NCBI GenBank assembly: GCA_001799845.1
Contig: MGUG01000030.1
Location: 62,001-126,000, forward strand
DNA: 64,000 nucleotides
Direction: 5' to 3'
Source: Elusimicrobia bacterium GWC2_64_44
GTDB taxonomy: Bacteria; Elusimicrobiota; Elusimicrobia; Elusimicrobiales; UBA9959
Below the pieces are notes generated by a model. That model had not been told where the DNA came from and made no database searches. It worked only from the letters and a program-made list of their open reading frames with translations. Numbering within the stretch: the first letter of the stretch is position 1; each line of letters opens with the position of its first letter. This document shows, in pieces, positions 36,878 to 45,700 of the stretch. Both the position numbers and the translations under genes were made by a program.

Positions 36878-37780
36878 TTATCCTTTCACGCTGCCGAGGG
36901 TAAGGCCGGAGATCAGCCACTTGGAGGAATACAGGAACACGCACAGGACCGGGATGGTGACCAGCATGGAGCCGGCCGCGAACATGCCCCACTGGGTAAT
37001 ATACTGGCCCTGCAGCTCGAAGAGGCCGAGCGTCCAGGTGTACTGCTGGGAGCTGAACAGCACCACGCGGGCCACCAGGTACTCGTTCCAGGCCGTGGTG
37101 AAATTGAACAGGAAGGCGATGCTCAGCGCCGGGGTGGACAGCGGCAGGATGATGCGCCAGAAGGCGCCCACCTGGCTGGTGCCGTCCACCAGCGCCGCCT
37201 CTTCGAGGGAGCGGGGGATGGTGTCGTAATAGCCTTTCAGGATCCAGATGCTGAACGGCAGCGAGCTCACCGAGTAGGCGATGATCATGCCCAGGTAGGT
37301 GTTCATCAGCTTGAGTTTCATGATCATCAGGAAGAGCGGCAGGATGAGCATGCCGGCGGGGATCATCTGGCTGGATAGCAGCAGGATGAGCCCGGCCTTC
37401 TTGCCGGGGAACTGGAAGCGGGAGAAGGCGTAGGCCGCAGTGGACGCGAGCGACACGCCGATGAACGAAGTGGCCAGCGTGATCAGCAGCGAGTTCCACA
37501 GCCAGCGCAGGAACATGGTGTCCCTGAGCAGGCTCGCGTAGGCGACGAAGGTGGCCCCGTCGGGGATCAGGGAGAGGTCGGTGGAGAACAGCTTGTCCCC
37601 GGGGCGCAGCGAGACCGAGAAGATGCGCAGCAGCGGGTAGACGAAGAGCGCCGCCGTCGAGATGATGATCACGTGTATCGCCAGGTACTTGAAGAACTTC
37701 GCGCGCTGGATCGGGTCGCGCAGCACAGCGGAGGCGTCTTCGGCCGTGGCCGAGAACCAGCGCGTTATCTTTCTGAGCAT
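36878..37780 (-). CDS. ABC sugar importer permease, MalG-type
   Basis: 300 aa, six helices. The cytoplasmic EAA loop reads EEAALVDGTSQVGAFWRIILP, which docks on the ATPase. It overlaps the MalF-type gene by one nucleotide and is 3 nt from the ATPase gene. Confidence 0.92.
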   Translation of the reverse strand: MLRKITRWFSATAEDASAVLRDPIQRAKFFKYLAIHVIIISTAALFVYPLLRIFSVSLRPGDKLFSTDLSLIPDGATFVAYASLLRDTMFLRWLWNSLLITLATSFIGVSLASTAAYAFSRFQFPGKKAGLILLLSSQMIPAGMLILPLFLMIMKLKLMNTYLGMIIAYSVSSLPFSIWILKGYYDTIPRSLEEAALVDGTSQVGAFWRIILPLSTPALSIAFLFNFTTAWNEYLVARVVLFSSQQYTWTLGLFELQGQYITQWGMFAAGSMLVTIPVLCVFLYSSKWLISGLTLGSVKG

Positions 37781-38967
37781 CAGCGCTCCTCCTTGGCCGC
37801 GTCGAAACCGTGCAGGTAGGTGACCGAGATGAAGAACAGCAGCGCGAACACCACGATGGCGAAGGCCGCGGAATAGCTGTAGCGGTTGTAGGTGAAGGCC
37901 GCCTTATAGAGCGCGGACACCAGGATATCCGCCTGCTCGGTGCCGCCGGCCTGGCCGGTCACCAGGTAGATGACGTTGATATTGTTGAAGGTCCAGACCG
38001 TGCCCAGCGTGACGGCGGGCATCAGCACCGGCTTTATGAGCGGCACCGTGATGAAGCGCAGCTTCTGGAGGTAAGAGGCGCCGTCGATATCGGCCGCGTC
38101 GTAGTAGGAGCTGGAGATACTCTGCAGGCCGCCCAGGATGACCACCATCATGAACGGGATACCCAGCCAGATATTCACGATAGTGCAGGTCAGCAGCGGG
38201 TAGTCGGAAAGCCACTGCACCGGGGCCACGCCGAGCGAGGCCAGGAAGGGGAAAGCGGCCAGCAGCTTGGTGATGGCGATATTGACGAAGCCGTTCTGCG
38301 AGTGGAACTCGCCGCGCATGGCGAGCACGGCCACCACCTGCGGCATGGCCCAGGGGATCACCAGCAGCGTACGGTAGGCGCCCTTGAAGCGGATGGCGTT
38401 ATTGAGCAGCAGCGCCAGGGCGAAACCGCCCAGCACGTGGAAGAAGACGTTGGAGAAGGTCCACAGCAGCGTGCGCCCGAGCAGCGCCCAGAACGTGACC
38501 TCGGAGAGCGGCGACGTGGTAAAGACCTTGACGTACTGCGAAAGGCCGGCGAAGGGTATGCGGCCGGTGTTCTTCCACATCATGATGGTGTTGAGCTTCA
38601 GGTCGTGGAAGGAAAGGTACACCTCGAACGCGAAGGGGTAGACCAGCAGCAGGGCGAGGCCCACGAAGGCCGGGGCCAGCAGCAGGTACGGCACCGTATG
38701 CCGGCCCTTGACCACGTAGCGGAAAGCGGCGGCTATCAGCGCCTCGGCCAGCAGGAAATAGAACCAGAGGGAGAACTCGTAGCTGCCGGCGATGGCGCTG
38801 GCGGCGACGAGCGCGCCTATGGGGAACGCGGCCAGCGCGACGGGGAAGAACCAGGGGCGGTCGTAATACCTGAAGTGGTAATAGAAGTAGGCTTCCAGCG
38901 CGCCTACGCCCAGGGCGATAAGCACTATGAACCCGGCCACCTCGTAGATTGATCTGAGGATTTCCAT
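37780..38967 (-). CDS. ABC sugar importer permease, MalF-type
   Basis: 395 aa, larger than its partner because of two or three extra N-terminal helices, as in MalF. The EAA loop appears as DAADIDGASYLQKLRFITVP. It begins one nucleotide after the binding-protein stop. Confidence 0.92.
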   Translation of the reverse strand: MEILRSIYEVAGFIVLIALGVGALEAYFYYHFRYYDRPWFFPVALAAFPIGALVAASAIAGSYEFSLWFYFLLAEALIAAAFRYVVKGRHTVPYLLLAPAFVGLALLLVYPFAFEVYLSFHDLKLNTIMMWKNTGRIPFAGLSQYVKVFTTSPLSEVTFWALLGRTLLWTFSNVFFHVLGGFALALLLNNAIRFKGAYRTLLVIPWAMPQVVAVLAMRGEFHSQNGFVNIAITKLLAAFPFLASLGVAPVQWLSDYPLLTCTIVNIWLGIPFMMVVILGGLQSISSSYYDAADIDGASYLQKLRFITVPLIKPVLMPAVTLGTVWTFNNINVIYLVTGQAGGTEQADILVSALYKAAFTYNRYSYSAAFAIVVFALLFFISVTYLHGFDAAKEER

Positions 38968-38968
38968 A

Positions 38969-40186
38969 TTACCTGTTCATCTCGTCTATCTTCTTGTCCG
39001 TGTTCTCCTGCATGCGCTTGACGGCGTCCTCGATGGAGAGTTTTTTGGTAGTGGCGAGGCCCATGTAGTTGCGGGCGGAATCCCAGACCGCGCGCATCTC
39101 GATAGCCATGGGCATCGGGCGGCCTTTCAAGATCTGCTCGAGGGAGATGCGGGAAACCTCGTCGGAGGTTATCTCTTTGGCCTGGCCGGCCTCCTTGAGG
39201 GCCGGCAGGCGGGTGAGGGCCTGGTACTGCTTCACCTGGTTCTCGCGCGAGGTGTAGAACTCCAGCAGGCGCTTGACCAGCGCCAGCTTCTCGGCCTTGA
39301 GGCCGGAGCTGACCGTGAAATACTTGCCGCTGACCATCGGCGAGGGCCAGCGCTTGGTCTTGGAAAGCTGAGGGATGACCGCGAGGCCGAAATCCTTGCC
39401 GAAATGCTTCTGGTAGCCGGAAATGGCCCAGTCGCCGTTGATGATGAACGCGGCCTTGCTCTCCTTGTAGAGGGAGTCCATGCAGTTGTAGTCGCATTCC
39501 ATCGGCACGAACTTACGCTCGTACTTCAGGTCGAGGTAGAACTCGAGGGTCGCCCGCATTTCGGGCGTGTCCAGCATCGGCTTCTTGCCTTCCATCGGCC
39601 AGCCGCCGAAAGCGCCCAGCCAGGGCATCAGCCAGAACGGCTCGCCCATGTCGAAGGCGATGCAGCGCTCCAGTTTCAGCTTTTTCGCCTCGCCGGCGCA
39701 GTAGGCGAACAGCTCGTCGGTCGTCTTCGGGGCCGTCTTCACCAGGCGCTTGTTGTAGAACATCAGCAGGTGGTTGCCGTTGGAGACCGGCACGCCCCAG
39801 ATATGCCCGTCGAGAGAGATGGCCTCCACCACCGGATCGTTGAACTTTGAGAAATCGAACATGCCTTCGAGCGGCACGATAAAGCCGGAGATGGCGTACA
39901 GGCCTGCCGTATCGGAGGGCCCCAGCAGCAGGTCCGGGGGGACGCCTGCGAGCGAGGCGGCCTGGAATTGCTGGCGCAGGTCCTCGGTCTGGTAATGGGT
40001 GCGCACTATCTCTACACCCTCGTTGCCGGGCAGTTTTTTGAAGGCGGAGAAGACGGAATCAATGTAGGGGGCGACCTGGGCGTCTTCCTGTTCCCAGACC
40101 ACTATGGTTTTGGAGTCGTCGGCCGCGGGGCGGGAACAGGCGGTCAGGGCTGTCAGCAGCAGCGGTACGAGAAATATTTTTTTCAC
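38969..40186 (-). CDS. Sugar-binding lipoprotein of ABC importer
   Basis: 405 aa from GTG at 40186, chosen because AGGGGCAAGG lies just upstream and the sequence then begins KKIFLVPLLLTALTAC with lipobox LTAC (Cys17); a longer reading from an upstream ATG has no site. It belongs to the family 1 extracellular solute-binding proteins (maltose/trehalose type), with NGDWAISGYQKHFGKDFG and later segments typical. It heads the importer operon. The carbohydrate is unknown. Confidence 0.9.
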   Translation of the reverse strand: MKKIFLVPLLLTALTACSRPAADDSKTIVVWEQEDAQVAPYIDSVFSAFKKLPGNEGVEIVRTHYQTEDLRQQFQAASLAGVPPDLLLGPSDTAGLYAISGFIVPLEGMFDFSKFNDPVVEAISLDGHIWGVPVSNGNHLLMFYNKRLVKTAPKTTDELFAYCAGEAKKLKLERCIAFDMGEPFWLMPWLGAFGGWPMEGKKPMLDTPEMRATLEFYLDLKYERKFVPMECDYNCMDSLYKESKAAFIINGDWAISGYQKHFGKDFGLAVIPQLSKTKRWPSPMVSGKYFTVSSGLKAEKLALVKRLLEFYTSRENQVKQYQALTRLPALKEAGQAKEITSDEVSRISLEQILKGRPMPMAIEMRAVWDSARNYMGLATTKKLSIEDAVKRMQENTDKKIDEMNR

Positions 40187-40278
40187 CCTTGCCCCTTTGG
40201 CCGCGAGATCGTACTTAGAGGAACAGCTTAACAACCCTCGTATTTTTAATTAAACTATAATAATAGAAGCGAGGCAAT
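40187..40278. promoter_or_regulatory. Divergent promoter region, sugar importer / methyltransferase
   Basis: A+T-rich block near 40240-40266. Plus strand: TATAAT at 40256-40261 for the methyltransferase. Minus strand: TTGCCT and TTTAAT spaced about 17 nt for the importer. No repressor operator is clear. Confidence 0.5.
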
Positions 40279-41070
40279 ATGAAAGGCACAAAGGCGAACG
40301 AAAAACTCTACTGGAACAGCAGGGCGGCCAACTACCCCAGGCCGTTCGGGCGCTCCAACACGGGCAAAACCCGCCGCATGCTGCGGCTGCTGGCCGGCCT
40401 GGGCGTCGGCTTCGAGGGAAGGCGCGTGCTGGACATCGGCTGCGGCACGGGCGTCTACGCGCTGCCGCTGGCCGCGACCGCCGCAGGTGTGCTTGGGGTG
40501 GATTCCTCCGCGGCGATGCTGGCCGTCTACAGGGCCGAGCGGCGAGCCAAAGGAATAAAGAACGCTCACTGCCTGCGCGCCGAGTGGAGCGGGCTGCCGG
40601 CCGCGAGGGTCAAAGGGCGCTTCGACATCGCTTTCGCCTCCATGACCGCGGCGGTGAAGACCCGCGCCGACATTCTCAAGATGGAAGCCGCGGCCCCGCT
40701 GTGCGTCTACATCGGGTGGGCCGGCCTGCGGCGCAACGCCCTGCTGGAGCACGTTTACGCCGCGCACGGAGTGAAGTACGGGGCGCCCGAGGGGGAGGAG
40801 CGGACGCTCCGGCTCCTCAAGGCCCTGGGCCGCCGCCCGCGCGTGGTCCGCGTACGCGACAGCTGGACCAAGACGGCCTCCGTGGCGGAGACCCTGCGGG
40901 AGCTGGCGGTCAGCATGAAAGTCAACGGGGAGAAGCTCGACGAGGAACTCGCCAGGGAGCTGCTCAGGCCCTTAACGCGGCGGGGGAAGGTGCGCCAACT
41001 GACGCTGGCGCGCAAGGCGGTGATAGTCTGGAGGCCGCCTCTCAGGCGAGCCGGGCGGCCAGCGCTTTGA
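40279..41070 (+). CDS. Class I SAM-dependent methyltransferase
   Basis: 263 aa. Motif I VLDIGCGTGVYALPLA sits near residue 54, followed by GVDSSAAML as the acidic end of strand beta 2. The start MKGTKANEKLYWNSRAANY fits small methyltransferases. Substrate unknown. Its last 29 nt overlap the convergent potassium-channel gene. Confidence 0.8.
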   Translation: MKGTKANEKLYWNSRAANYPRPFGRSNTGKTRRMLRLLAGLGVGFEGRRVLDIGCGTGVYALPLAATAAGVLGVDSSAAMLAVYRAERRAKGIKNAHCLRAEWSGLPAARVKGRFDIAFASMTAAVKTRADILKMEAAAPLCVYIGWAGLRRNALLEHVYAAHGVKYGAPEGEERTLRLLKALGRRPRVVRVRDSWTKTASVAETLRELAVSMKVNGEKLDEELARELLRPLTRRGKVRQLTLARKAVIVWRPPLRRAGRPAL

Positions 41071-42043
41071 GCTGGTCGGGGGTGCCCAGGGCGACAAGGA
41101 TGTCGCCCTTTTTTAATTTCTGGCCGGGCAGCGGGTTCAGTTCGTAGGCGTTCTCTCCGGGCTGGCGGACGGCCACCACCAGCGCGCCTTTCCTGTCGGC
41201 GCCTTTGAATTCTGCCAGTTCGCGCCCGTCGGCGCCGGCGCCGGCCTCTATATCCTCGAAGCGCGCTCCGGATCCCTGGCCGCGCAGCATGGAATCCAGG
41301 AACTGCACCGTGGCCGGGCGCACCATCTCGGAGGCCATGCGCAGCCCGCCGATATGGGACGGGTTGATCACTATATCCGCGCCGGCACGCTGCAGCTTGT
41401 CGCGCATTTCGGCGTCGTGCTCGTTCTGGACCGTGATGATCTTCACGGCCTGGTTCAAGCCGCGGGCGGTAATGGCGATGAAAGCGTTGTCCTTGTCGTT
41501 CGACAGGGCGCAGAAGATGCCGGAGGCGCGGCCGATCCCCGCGGCGGCGAGCACGGCCGAAGTGGAGGCGTCGCCGGCGACGGCGCACCAGTCCTGCTTC
41601 ATATACTTCTTTACTTCCTCGTCCTCGAGGACCACCAGCACGAACGGGCGGTTGGTCTTGGCCAGTTCTTCGCAGACGCTCAGGCCAGGCCTGGAAGCAC
41701 CGCAGACTATGAAATGCCCGCTCATCTTTTCTATTTTATCCTGCATCCGTAGCCTCCGGAAAGCCTCTCTGAGGCCGCCCTGCATCAAGAGTTCGCCGAT
41801 ATTGGTGAAGATATAGGTCATCACGCCGATGCCGCCGACTATCAGGACGATAGTGAAGATGCGTCCGGAAGTATCCAGCGGGTTGGTCTCGCCATAGCCG
41901 ATGGTGGCCAGCGTGATGATGGTCATGTAGAGGCTGTCGAGAAAGTTCCAGCCCTCCACGGTCATATAGCCGATCGTCCCGGCCGCGCAAAGCACGGCCA
42001 GGACAATCAGGGTATGCAGCAGCTGCCTTCGGATCTCGCGCAC
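41042..42043 (-). CDS. Potassium channel protein with RCK (TrkA-N) domain
   Basis: 333 aa. Two membrane helices flank a pore with the selectivity filter TIGYGE (47-52), then an RCK domain from about residue 107 and a TrkA-C domain at the end. The nucleotide-site glycine motif is altered (GASRPG), so the ligand may differ. It starts 4 nt after acetate kinase and is probably co-transcribed with it. Confidence 0.9.
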   Translation of the reverse strand: MREIRRQLLHTLIVLAVLCAAGTIGYMTVEGWNFLDSLYMTIITLATIGYGETNPLDTSGRIFTIVLIVGGIGVMTYIFTNIGELLMQGGLREAFRRLRMQDKIEKMSGHFIVCGASRPGLSVCEELAKTNRPFVLVVLEDEEVKKYMKQDWCAVAGDASTSAVLAAAGIGRASGIFCALSNDKDNAFIAITARGLNQAVKIITVQNEHDAEMRDKLQRAGADIVINPSHIGGLRMASEMVRPATVQFLDSMLRGQGSGARFEDIEAGAGADGRELAEFKGADRKGALVVAVRQPGENAYELNPLPGQKLKKGDILVALGTPDQLKALAARLA

Positions 42044-42047
42044 GGCT

Positions 42048-43400
42048 TTACGGCTTCACGCCCTCCGGCAGGGAGGCCGCCACCTTGGCCAGGTCGGGCT
42101 TCTTCACGCACTGCTTGGCGAAGGCGTCGTCGCGCAGCTTGTTGCGGTAGCCGGCGTGCTGGAAGGTGTAGTCGAAGCGGGTGTGGATGTCGTAAGACCC
42201 GTTCATCAGGCCCACCACGTCCTCCACGAACACGCGTTCCTCGTCGGTGGGGATCACGAACACCTTCACCTTGGAGGTCTTGCAGGAGATCTCGGTCTCG
42301 GCGTTGCGGGTCTTGGAGGTGTTGTTGCGCTCACGGTCCAGCTTGATGCCCATGAACTCCAGGCCGGTCAGCGCGGCCTCGCGGGTGATGGGGCCCATCT
42401 CGCCGACGCCGGCGGTGAACACCACCGCGTCTATGCCGCCGACGGCCGCCGCGTAGGCGCCGATGTACTTGCGGATGCGGTTGGATTCCATCTCCAGCGC
42501 CAGCTTGCTGCGGGCGTCGCCCTGCTCGGCGGCCACTTCCACGTCGCGGGCGTCGCTGTACTTGCCGGTGATGCCCAGCTTGCCGGACTTCTTGTTGAGG
42601 AGGCCGTCCATCTCGCCGGGGTTCATGCTCTCGCGGGCCATTACGTAGAGGGGGATAGCCGGGTCGCAGTCTCCGGCGCGGGTGCCCATCACCAGGCCCT
42701 CGAGGGGGGTGAAGCCCATGCTGGTGTCGTAGGACACGCCGTTCTTTACGGCGTTGATGGAAGCGCCGTTGCCGATGTGGCAGATGACCAGGTTGGTCTG
42801 GAAGGGGTCCTTGCCGAGCAGGCAGGCGGCGCGCTTGGCGTTATAGAGGAACGAGGTGCCGTGGAAGCCGTAGCGGCGGATGGCGTATTTCTCGTACCAG
42901 GCGCGGGGCAGGGCGTACATATAGGACGCCTCGGGCATGGTCTGGTGCCAGGCGGTGTCCATGATGGCCATGTGGGGGATCTTGGGCATCAGCGAGCGGG
43001 CGGCCTCTATGCCCTGGATGTTCGGCGGGTTGTGGAGGGGGGCCAGCGAGGAGAGTTCGCGGAAGGTTTCCACCACCTTGTCGTCGATGATCACCGATTT
43101 CACGAACTTCTCGCCGCCGTGCACTACGCGGTGGCCTACGGCGGTGATGCCGGAAAGATTGTCGATGACGCCGTGCTCCTTATGGGTCAGCGTGGTGATG
43201 ACCAGCTGGATGGCGTCCTTGTGCGTGGGACAGTCCTGGTTGACCGTGACCTTCTCGCGGCCGGGGGCCTCTATGTTGATAAAGGAGGCGCCGATGCCGA
43301 CGCGCTCCACCAGGCCGGAGGCGACGGTGGTCTTGGCCTGCCAGTCGAAAAGCAGGTACTTCACGGAAGAGCTGCCGCAGTTCAGACAGAGTATTTTCAT
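42048..43400 (-). CDS. ackA: Acetate kinase (long variant)
   Basis: 450 aa, about 50 more than typical AckA, with the excess as a C-terminal tail. It makes ATP from acetyl-phosphate. Catalytic parts are present: NCGSSSVKY at the N-terminus, MDTAWHQTMP and HIGNGAS. In the conserved FHGTSH motif the second His is Phe (FHGTSF). The altered residue and the tail suggest a divergent subtype, perhaps with another short-chain acid. AAGGGG precedes the ATG. Phosphotransacetylase is not in the window. Confidence 0.9.
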   Translation of the reverse strand: MKILCLNCGSSSVKYLLFDWQAKTTVASGLVERVGIGASFINIEAPGREKVTVNQDCPTHKDAIQLVITTLTHKEHGVIDNLSGITAVGHRVVHGGEKFVKSVIIDDKVVETFRELSSLAPLHNPPNIQGIEAARSLMPKIPHMAIMDTAWHQTMPEASYMYALPRAWYEKYAIRRYGFHGTSFLYNAKRAACLLGKDPFQTNLVICHIGNGASINAVKNGVSYDTSMGFTPLEGLVMGTRAGDCDPAIPLYVMARESMNPGEMDGLLNKKSGKLGITGKYSDARDVEVAAEQGDARSKLALEMESNRIRKYIGAYAAAVGGIDAVVFTAGVGEMGPITREAALTGLEFMGIKLDRERNNTSKTRNAETEISCKTSKVKVFVIPTDEERVFVEDVVGLMNGSYDIHTRFDYTFQHAGYRNKLRDDAFAKQCVKKPDLAKVAASLPEGVKP

Positions 43401-43431
43401 TAGTGGGTCCCCTTTGTGCAGGCCTTAGAGG

Positions 43432-43461
43432 TTACGACAGGTCCTGCCGTTTTTCTATAAT
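43432..43461 (+). promoter_or_regulatory. Promoter upstream of the 43513 gene
   Basis: TTACGA (43432-43437) and TATAAT (43456-43461), spacing 18 nt; CCGGAGGA then precedes the ATG. Confidence 0.5.
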
Positions 43462-43512
43462 CTTATTCTACTAAAATAAACGGCCGTTCGTTTTCCGGAG
43501 GATTCATTTTTT

Positions 43513-43902
43513 ATGAGGAAGTATTTCACTTTTTTCCTGGGGGCCGCGGCGCTGGCGGCGGCGGTTTCCTGGCTGCTCTGGCTGCGCGGCGGGATGGACG
43601 CGGCCGAGGGAGTGAGGAAGCTGTCCGGCATGCGGGTGGCGCTGGAGCTTTACCGGCAGCAGCATAAGAAACTGCCGACATCCTTCGCCGAGACGCTGCG
43701 GGCGGGCACGCTGGAGATGGCGCCGCAGCTGAAGCTGCGCGGCCACCTGGGCTGCTCCTCGGTCGCGGATTATCCGTCGATGCGAATAAAAGACACCGGC
43801 GGCTGGGCCTACGTCAACGACCCTGCCGACCCGGCTTTCGGGCTGGTCTTCATTGATTGCGCCCACAAAGACGAGCGCGGAAGGTTCTGGAGCGAGTTCT
43901 AG
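43513..43902 (+). CDS. Small membrane-anchored protein, pseudopilin-like layout
   Basis: 129 aa with GGAGGATT upstream. One N-terminal hydrophobic helix (about residues 5-25) is followed by a charged helix with RVALELYRQQHKKLPTSFAE and a small C-terminal domain with GGWAYVNDP. That arrangement recalls type II secretion/type IV pilin-like proteins, but the cleavage G-[FM]-x4-E motif is absent, so I leave it unassigned. Its TAG shares the CTAG with the convergent gene's stop. Confidence 0.7.
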   Translation: MRKYFTFFLGAAALAAAVSWLLWLRGGMDAAEGVRKLSGMRVALELYRQQHKKLPTSFAETLRAGTLEMAPQLKLRGHLGCSSVADYPSMRIKDTGGWAYVNDPADPAFGLVFIDCAHKDERGRFWSEF

Positions 43903-44945
43903 GCGGCGGCGCGGGCGCTGTCCTCGTAGAGGCGCAGGAGGATATTGGCCACTACGACAGAGGACATATTGTTATTGACGTAGTCGAAGGCCATCTTCGA
44001 CAGGTTGTGGCAGACGCCCGGGTTGCCTATCAGCCGGATCACCGCCCTGGCCATGGCCAGCGGGTCCTCGGGCTCGACGATAACGCCGTTGCGTTCGTTC
44101 ACCGTAAAATCGCTCAGGCCCTTCAGGCGCGGCAGCACGCAGGTCACGCCGGAAGCCTGGGCCTCTATCAGCGACATCGACAGGCCGGGGCGGCGCGAGG
44201 TCTTGGCGTAGATGTGCATCATCGCCATCACCTCGGGGATGTCGTTGCGCTCCCAGAGTATGTCCACCTTGTGGCTGATGTCGAGGCTGCGCGCGAAAGC
44301 CCGCAGCTTCTCGCTCTTCACACCGACGAGCATGAAGGTGGTGTCGGGCAGCACCTCCAGCACTTCGCGGGCCATCATGAGAAACAACTCCTGCTCGCGC
44401 AGCGTCGGGTCCATGCTGACCGTGCCCACCCGGTAGGGACGCTTCTGGAACATGGCCGGCTTGATGAGCATCGCGCTCTCCCAGCGGCCGATGCTTATGC
44501 AGGGCGGCACCATGAAGGTGCGGCCCGGGTCCACGCCCGCCGAGATCAGCTCCTCCTGCACCGAATTGCAGGCCCCGAAAAAGAGGTCGGTATGGGGCTG
44601 CAGCTGCGCCAGGCGGGCGAATGTCTTCGGGCTGCCCAGCTTGAACTGGCTGATGAAGATCCGGGAGCGGGCGCGGGCCTTCTTCAGGAAGAGCGGCGAC
44701 AGGACCGAGGGGTCGTAAAAATTCACTATCTCCCAGCCCTCGGTCTCGTAGAAGCCCAGTTTGGCCTTCAGCGAGAGCGGCTTGGCGTTGACCTTGAGCT
44801 TCTCGCACTCGGCCCAGAGGCGGGAGCCTTTCTGGCAGTGGACGGCCGCGTTGTGCCCCAGCTTGGTGAACCTGGCGGCGGTGTGCAGGGCCTGGTAGGC
44901 GACTATGTCCCAGTCGGGAGAATCACAGACGTTGAGGATGTTCAT
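43899..44945 (-). CDS. Glycosyltransferase (GT4-like)
   Basis: 348 aa from the ATG that overlaps the TPR gene's stop by 4 nt. NILNVCDSPDWDIVAYQALHTAARFTKLGH is a GT-B N-terminus; VGTVSMDPTLREQEL and GLSMSLIEAQASGV mark the nucleotide-sugar domain. It ends the long minus-strand run. Glycan target unknown. Its TAG is nested in CTAG with the neighbour's stop. Confidence 0.8.
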   Translation of the reverse strand: MNILNVCDSPDWDIVAYQALHTAARFTKLGHNAAVHCQKGSRLWAECEKLKVNAKPLSLKAKLGFYETEGWEIVNFYDPSVLSPLFLKKARARSRIFISQFKLGSPKTFARLAQLQPHTDLFFGACNSVQEELISAGVDPGRTFMVPPCISIGRWESAMLIKPAMFQKRPYRVGTVSMDPTLREQELFLMMAREVLEVLPDTTFMLVGVKSEKLRAFARSLDISHKVDILWERNDIPEVMAMMHIYAKTSRRPGLSMSLIEAQASGVTCVLPRLKGLSDFTVNERNGVIVEPEDPLAMARAVIRLIGNPGVCHNLSKMAFDYVNNNMSSVVVANILLRLYEDSARAAA

Positions 44946-45700
44946 CGCGGTTTCCCGGCCCCGGCGCCGGCCAGCTTTTCCAGCTCCCGCCTGGCGTTGG
45001 CCACGTAAGCCTCGTCCTTGGACGTCGCGGCGATATCCGAATAGATGGCCGCCGCCGCCCCGTAATTGCCGGCCCGCTTGTTGAGGAAGGCGGCCAGCTG
45101 CTTGAGCATCACCGGGCAGTCGGGGTCCTTGAGCAGGGGCGCTATGGTGGCGGCCACGGCGGCCGGGTCCTTGGCCTTGCTGTAGCCTATCGCGGCCAGC
45201 ACCGTCAGGTAGCGCCACTCCTTCGGTGAATATTTAAGCCCGTACGTCAGCAGCTCCTCCGCCTCGGCGGGGCGCTCCAGGTTGAAGGCCAGCGACGCCG
45301 CGCCGTACAGCGCGCCGGCGGTGAAAGCGGGGTCCACTTCTATGATGTGGCGGGCCATCGGGAGGAACTCCGGGTATGAACCCTTGCCGTAATCCGCCCC
45401 GTGATCGCAGTGCTCGTGCCCGCCCGCGTCCAGGGAGTGGGCGTGGCCCTCGTGGCCGGGCTCGGCGGATTCCTCGCGGACTTCACGGGTGCCATAGTAC
45501 TGCATCAGGCGCACGAACCACAGGTCCGCGAAAAGGCGCCGCGCGCCGGCGGCCAGCGCCAGCATGTCGCCATTGGCCCCGTCCAGCGGGGCGCGCAGTT
45601 CCGACGGAGGGGGAAAGGGACTGCGGTAAGAGGAAGCGGACATGGCGGCGGCGCCCCAGCAGAGGACCGCGGCGGCCGGCAGCAGGGACCGGCCGGCCAT
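44942..45700 (-). CDS. Exported TPR-like protein with His-rich insertion
   Basis: 252 aa. The ATG at 45700 overlaps the ABC permease stop by 1 nt (TGATG), with AGGAAGGA upstream. An N-terminal hydrophobic segment suggests membrane attachment or export. Residues around 80-100 form a His-rich stretch (GHEGHAHSLDAGGHEHCDHG) likely to bind metal. Thereafter TPR-like helices (YPEFLPMARHIIEVDPAFTAG, GLKYSPKEWRYL). Function unknown; a partner of the adjacent ABC system is plausible. Confidence 0.75.
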   Translation of the reverse strand: MAGRSLLPAAAVLCWGAAAMSASSYRSPFPPPSELRAPLDGANGDMLALAAGARRLFADLWFVRLMQYYGTREVREESAEPGHEGHAHSLDAGGHEHCDHGADYGKGSYPEFLPMARHIIEVDPAFTAGALYGAASLAFNLERPAEAEELLTYGLKYSPKEWRYLTVLAAIGYSKAKDPAAVAATIAPLLKDPDCPVMLKQLAAFLNKRAGNYGAAAAIYSDIAATSKDEAYVANARRELEKLAGAGAGKPR

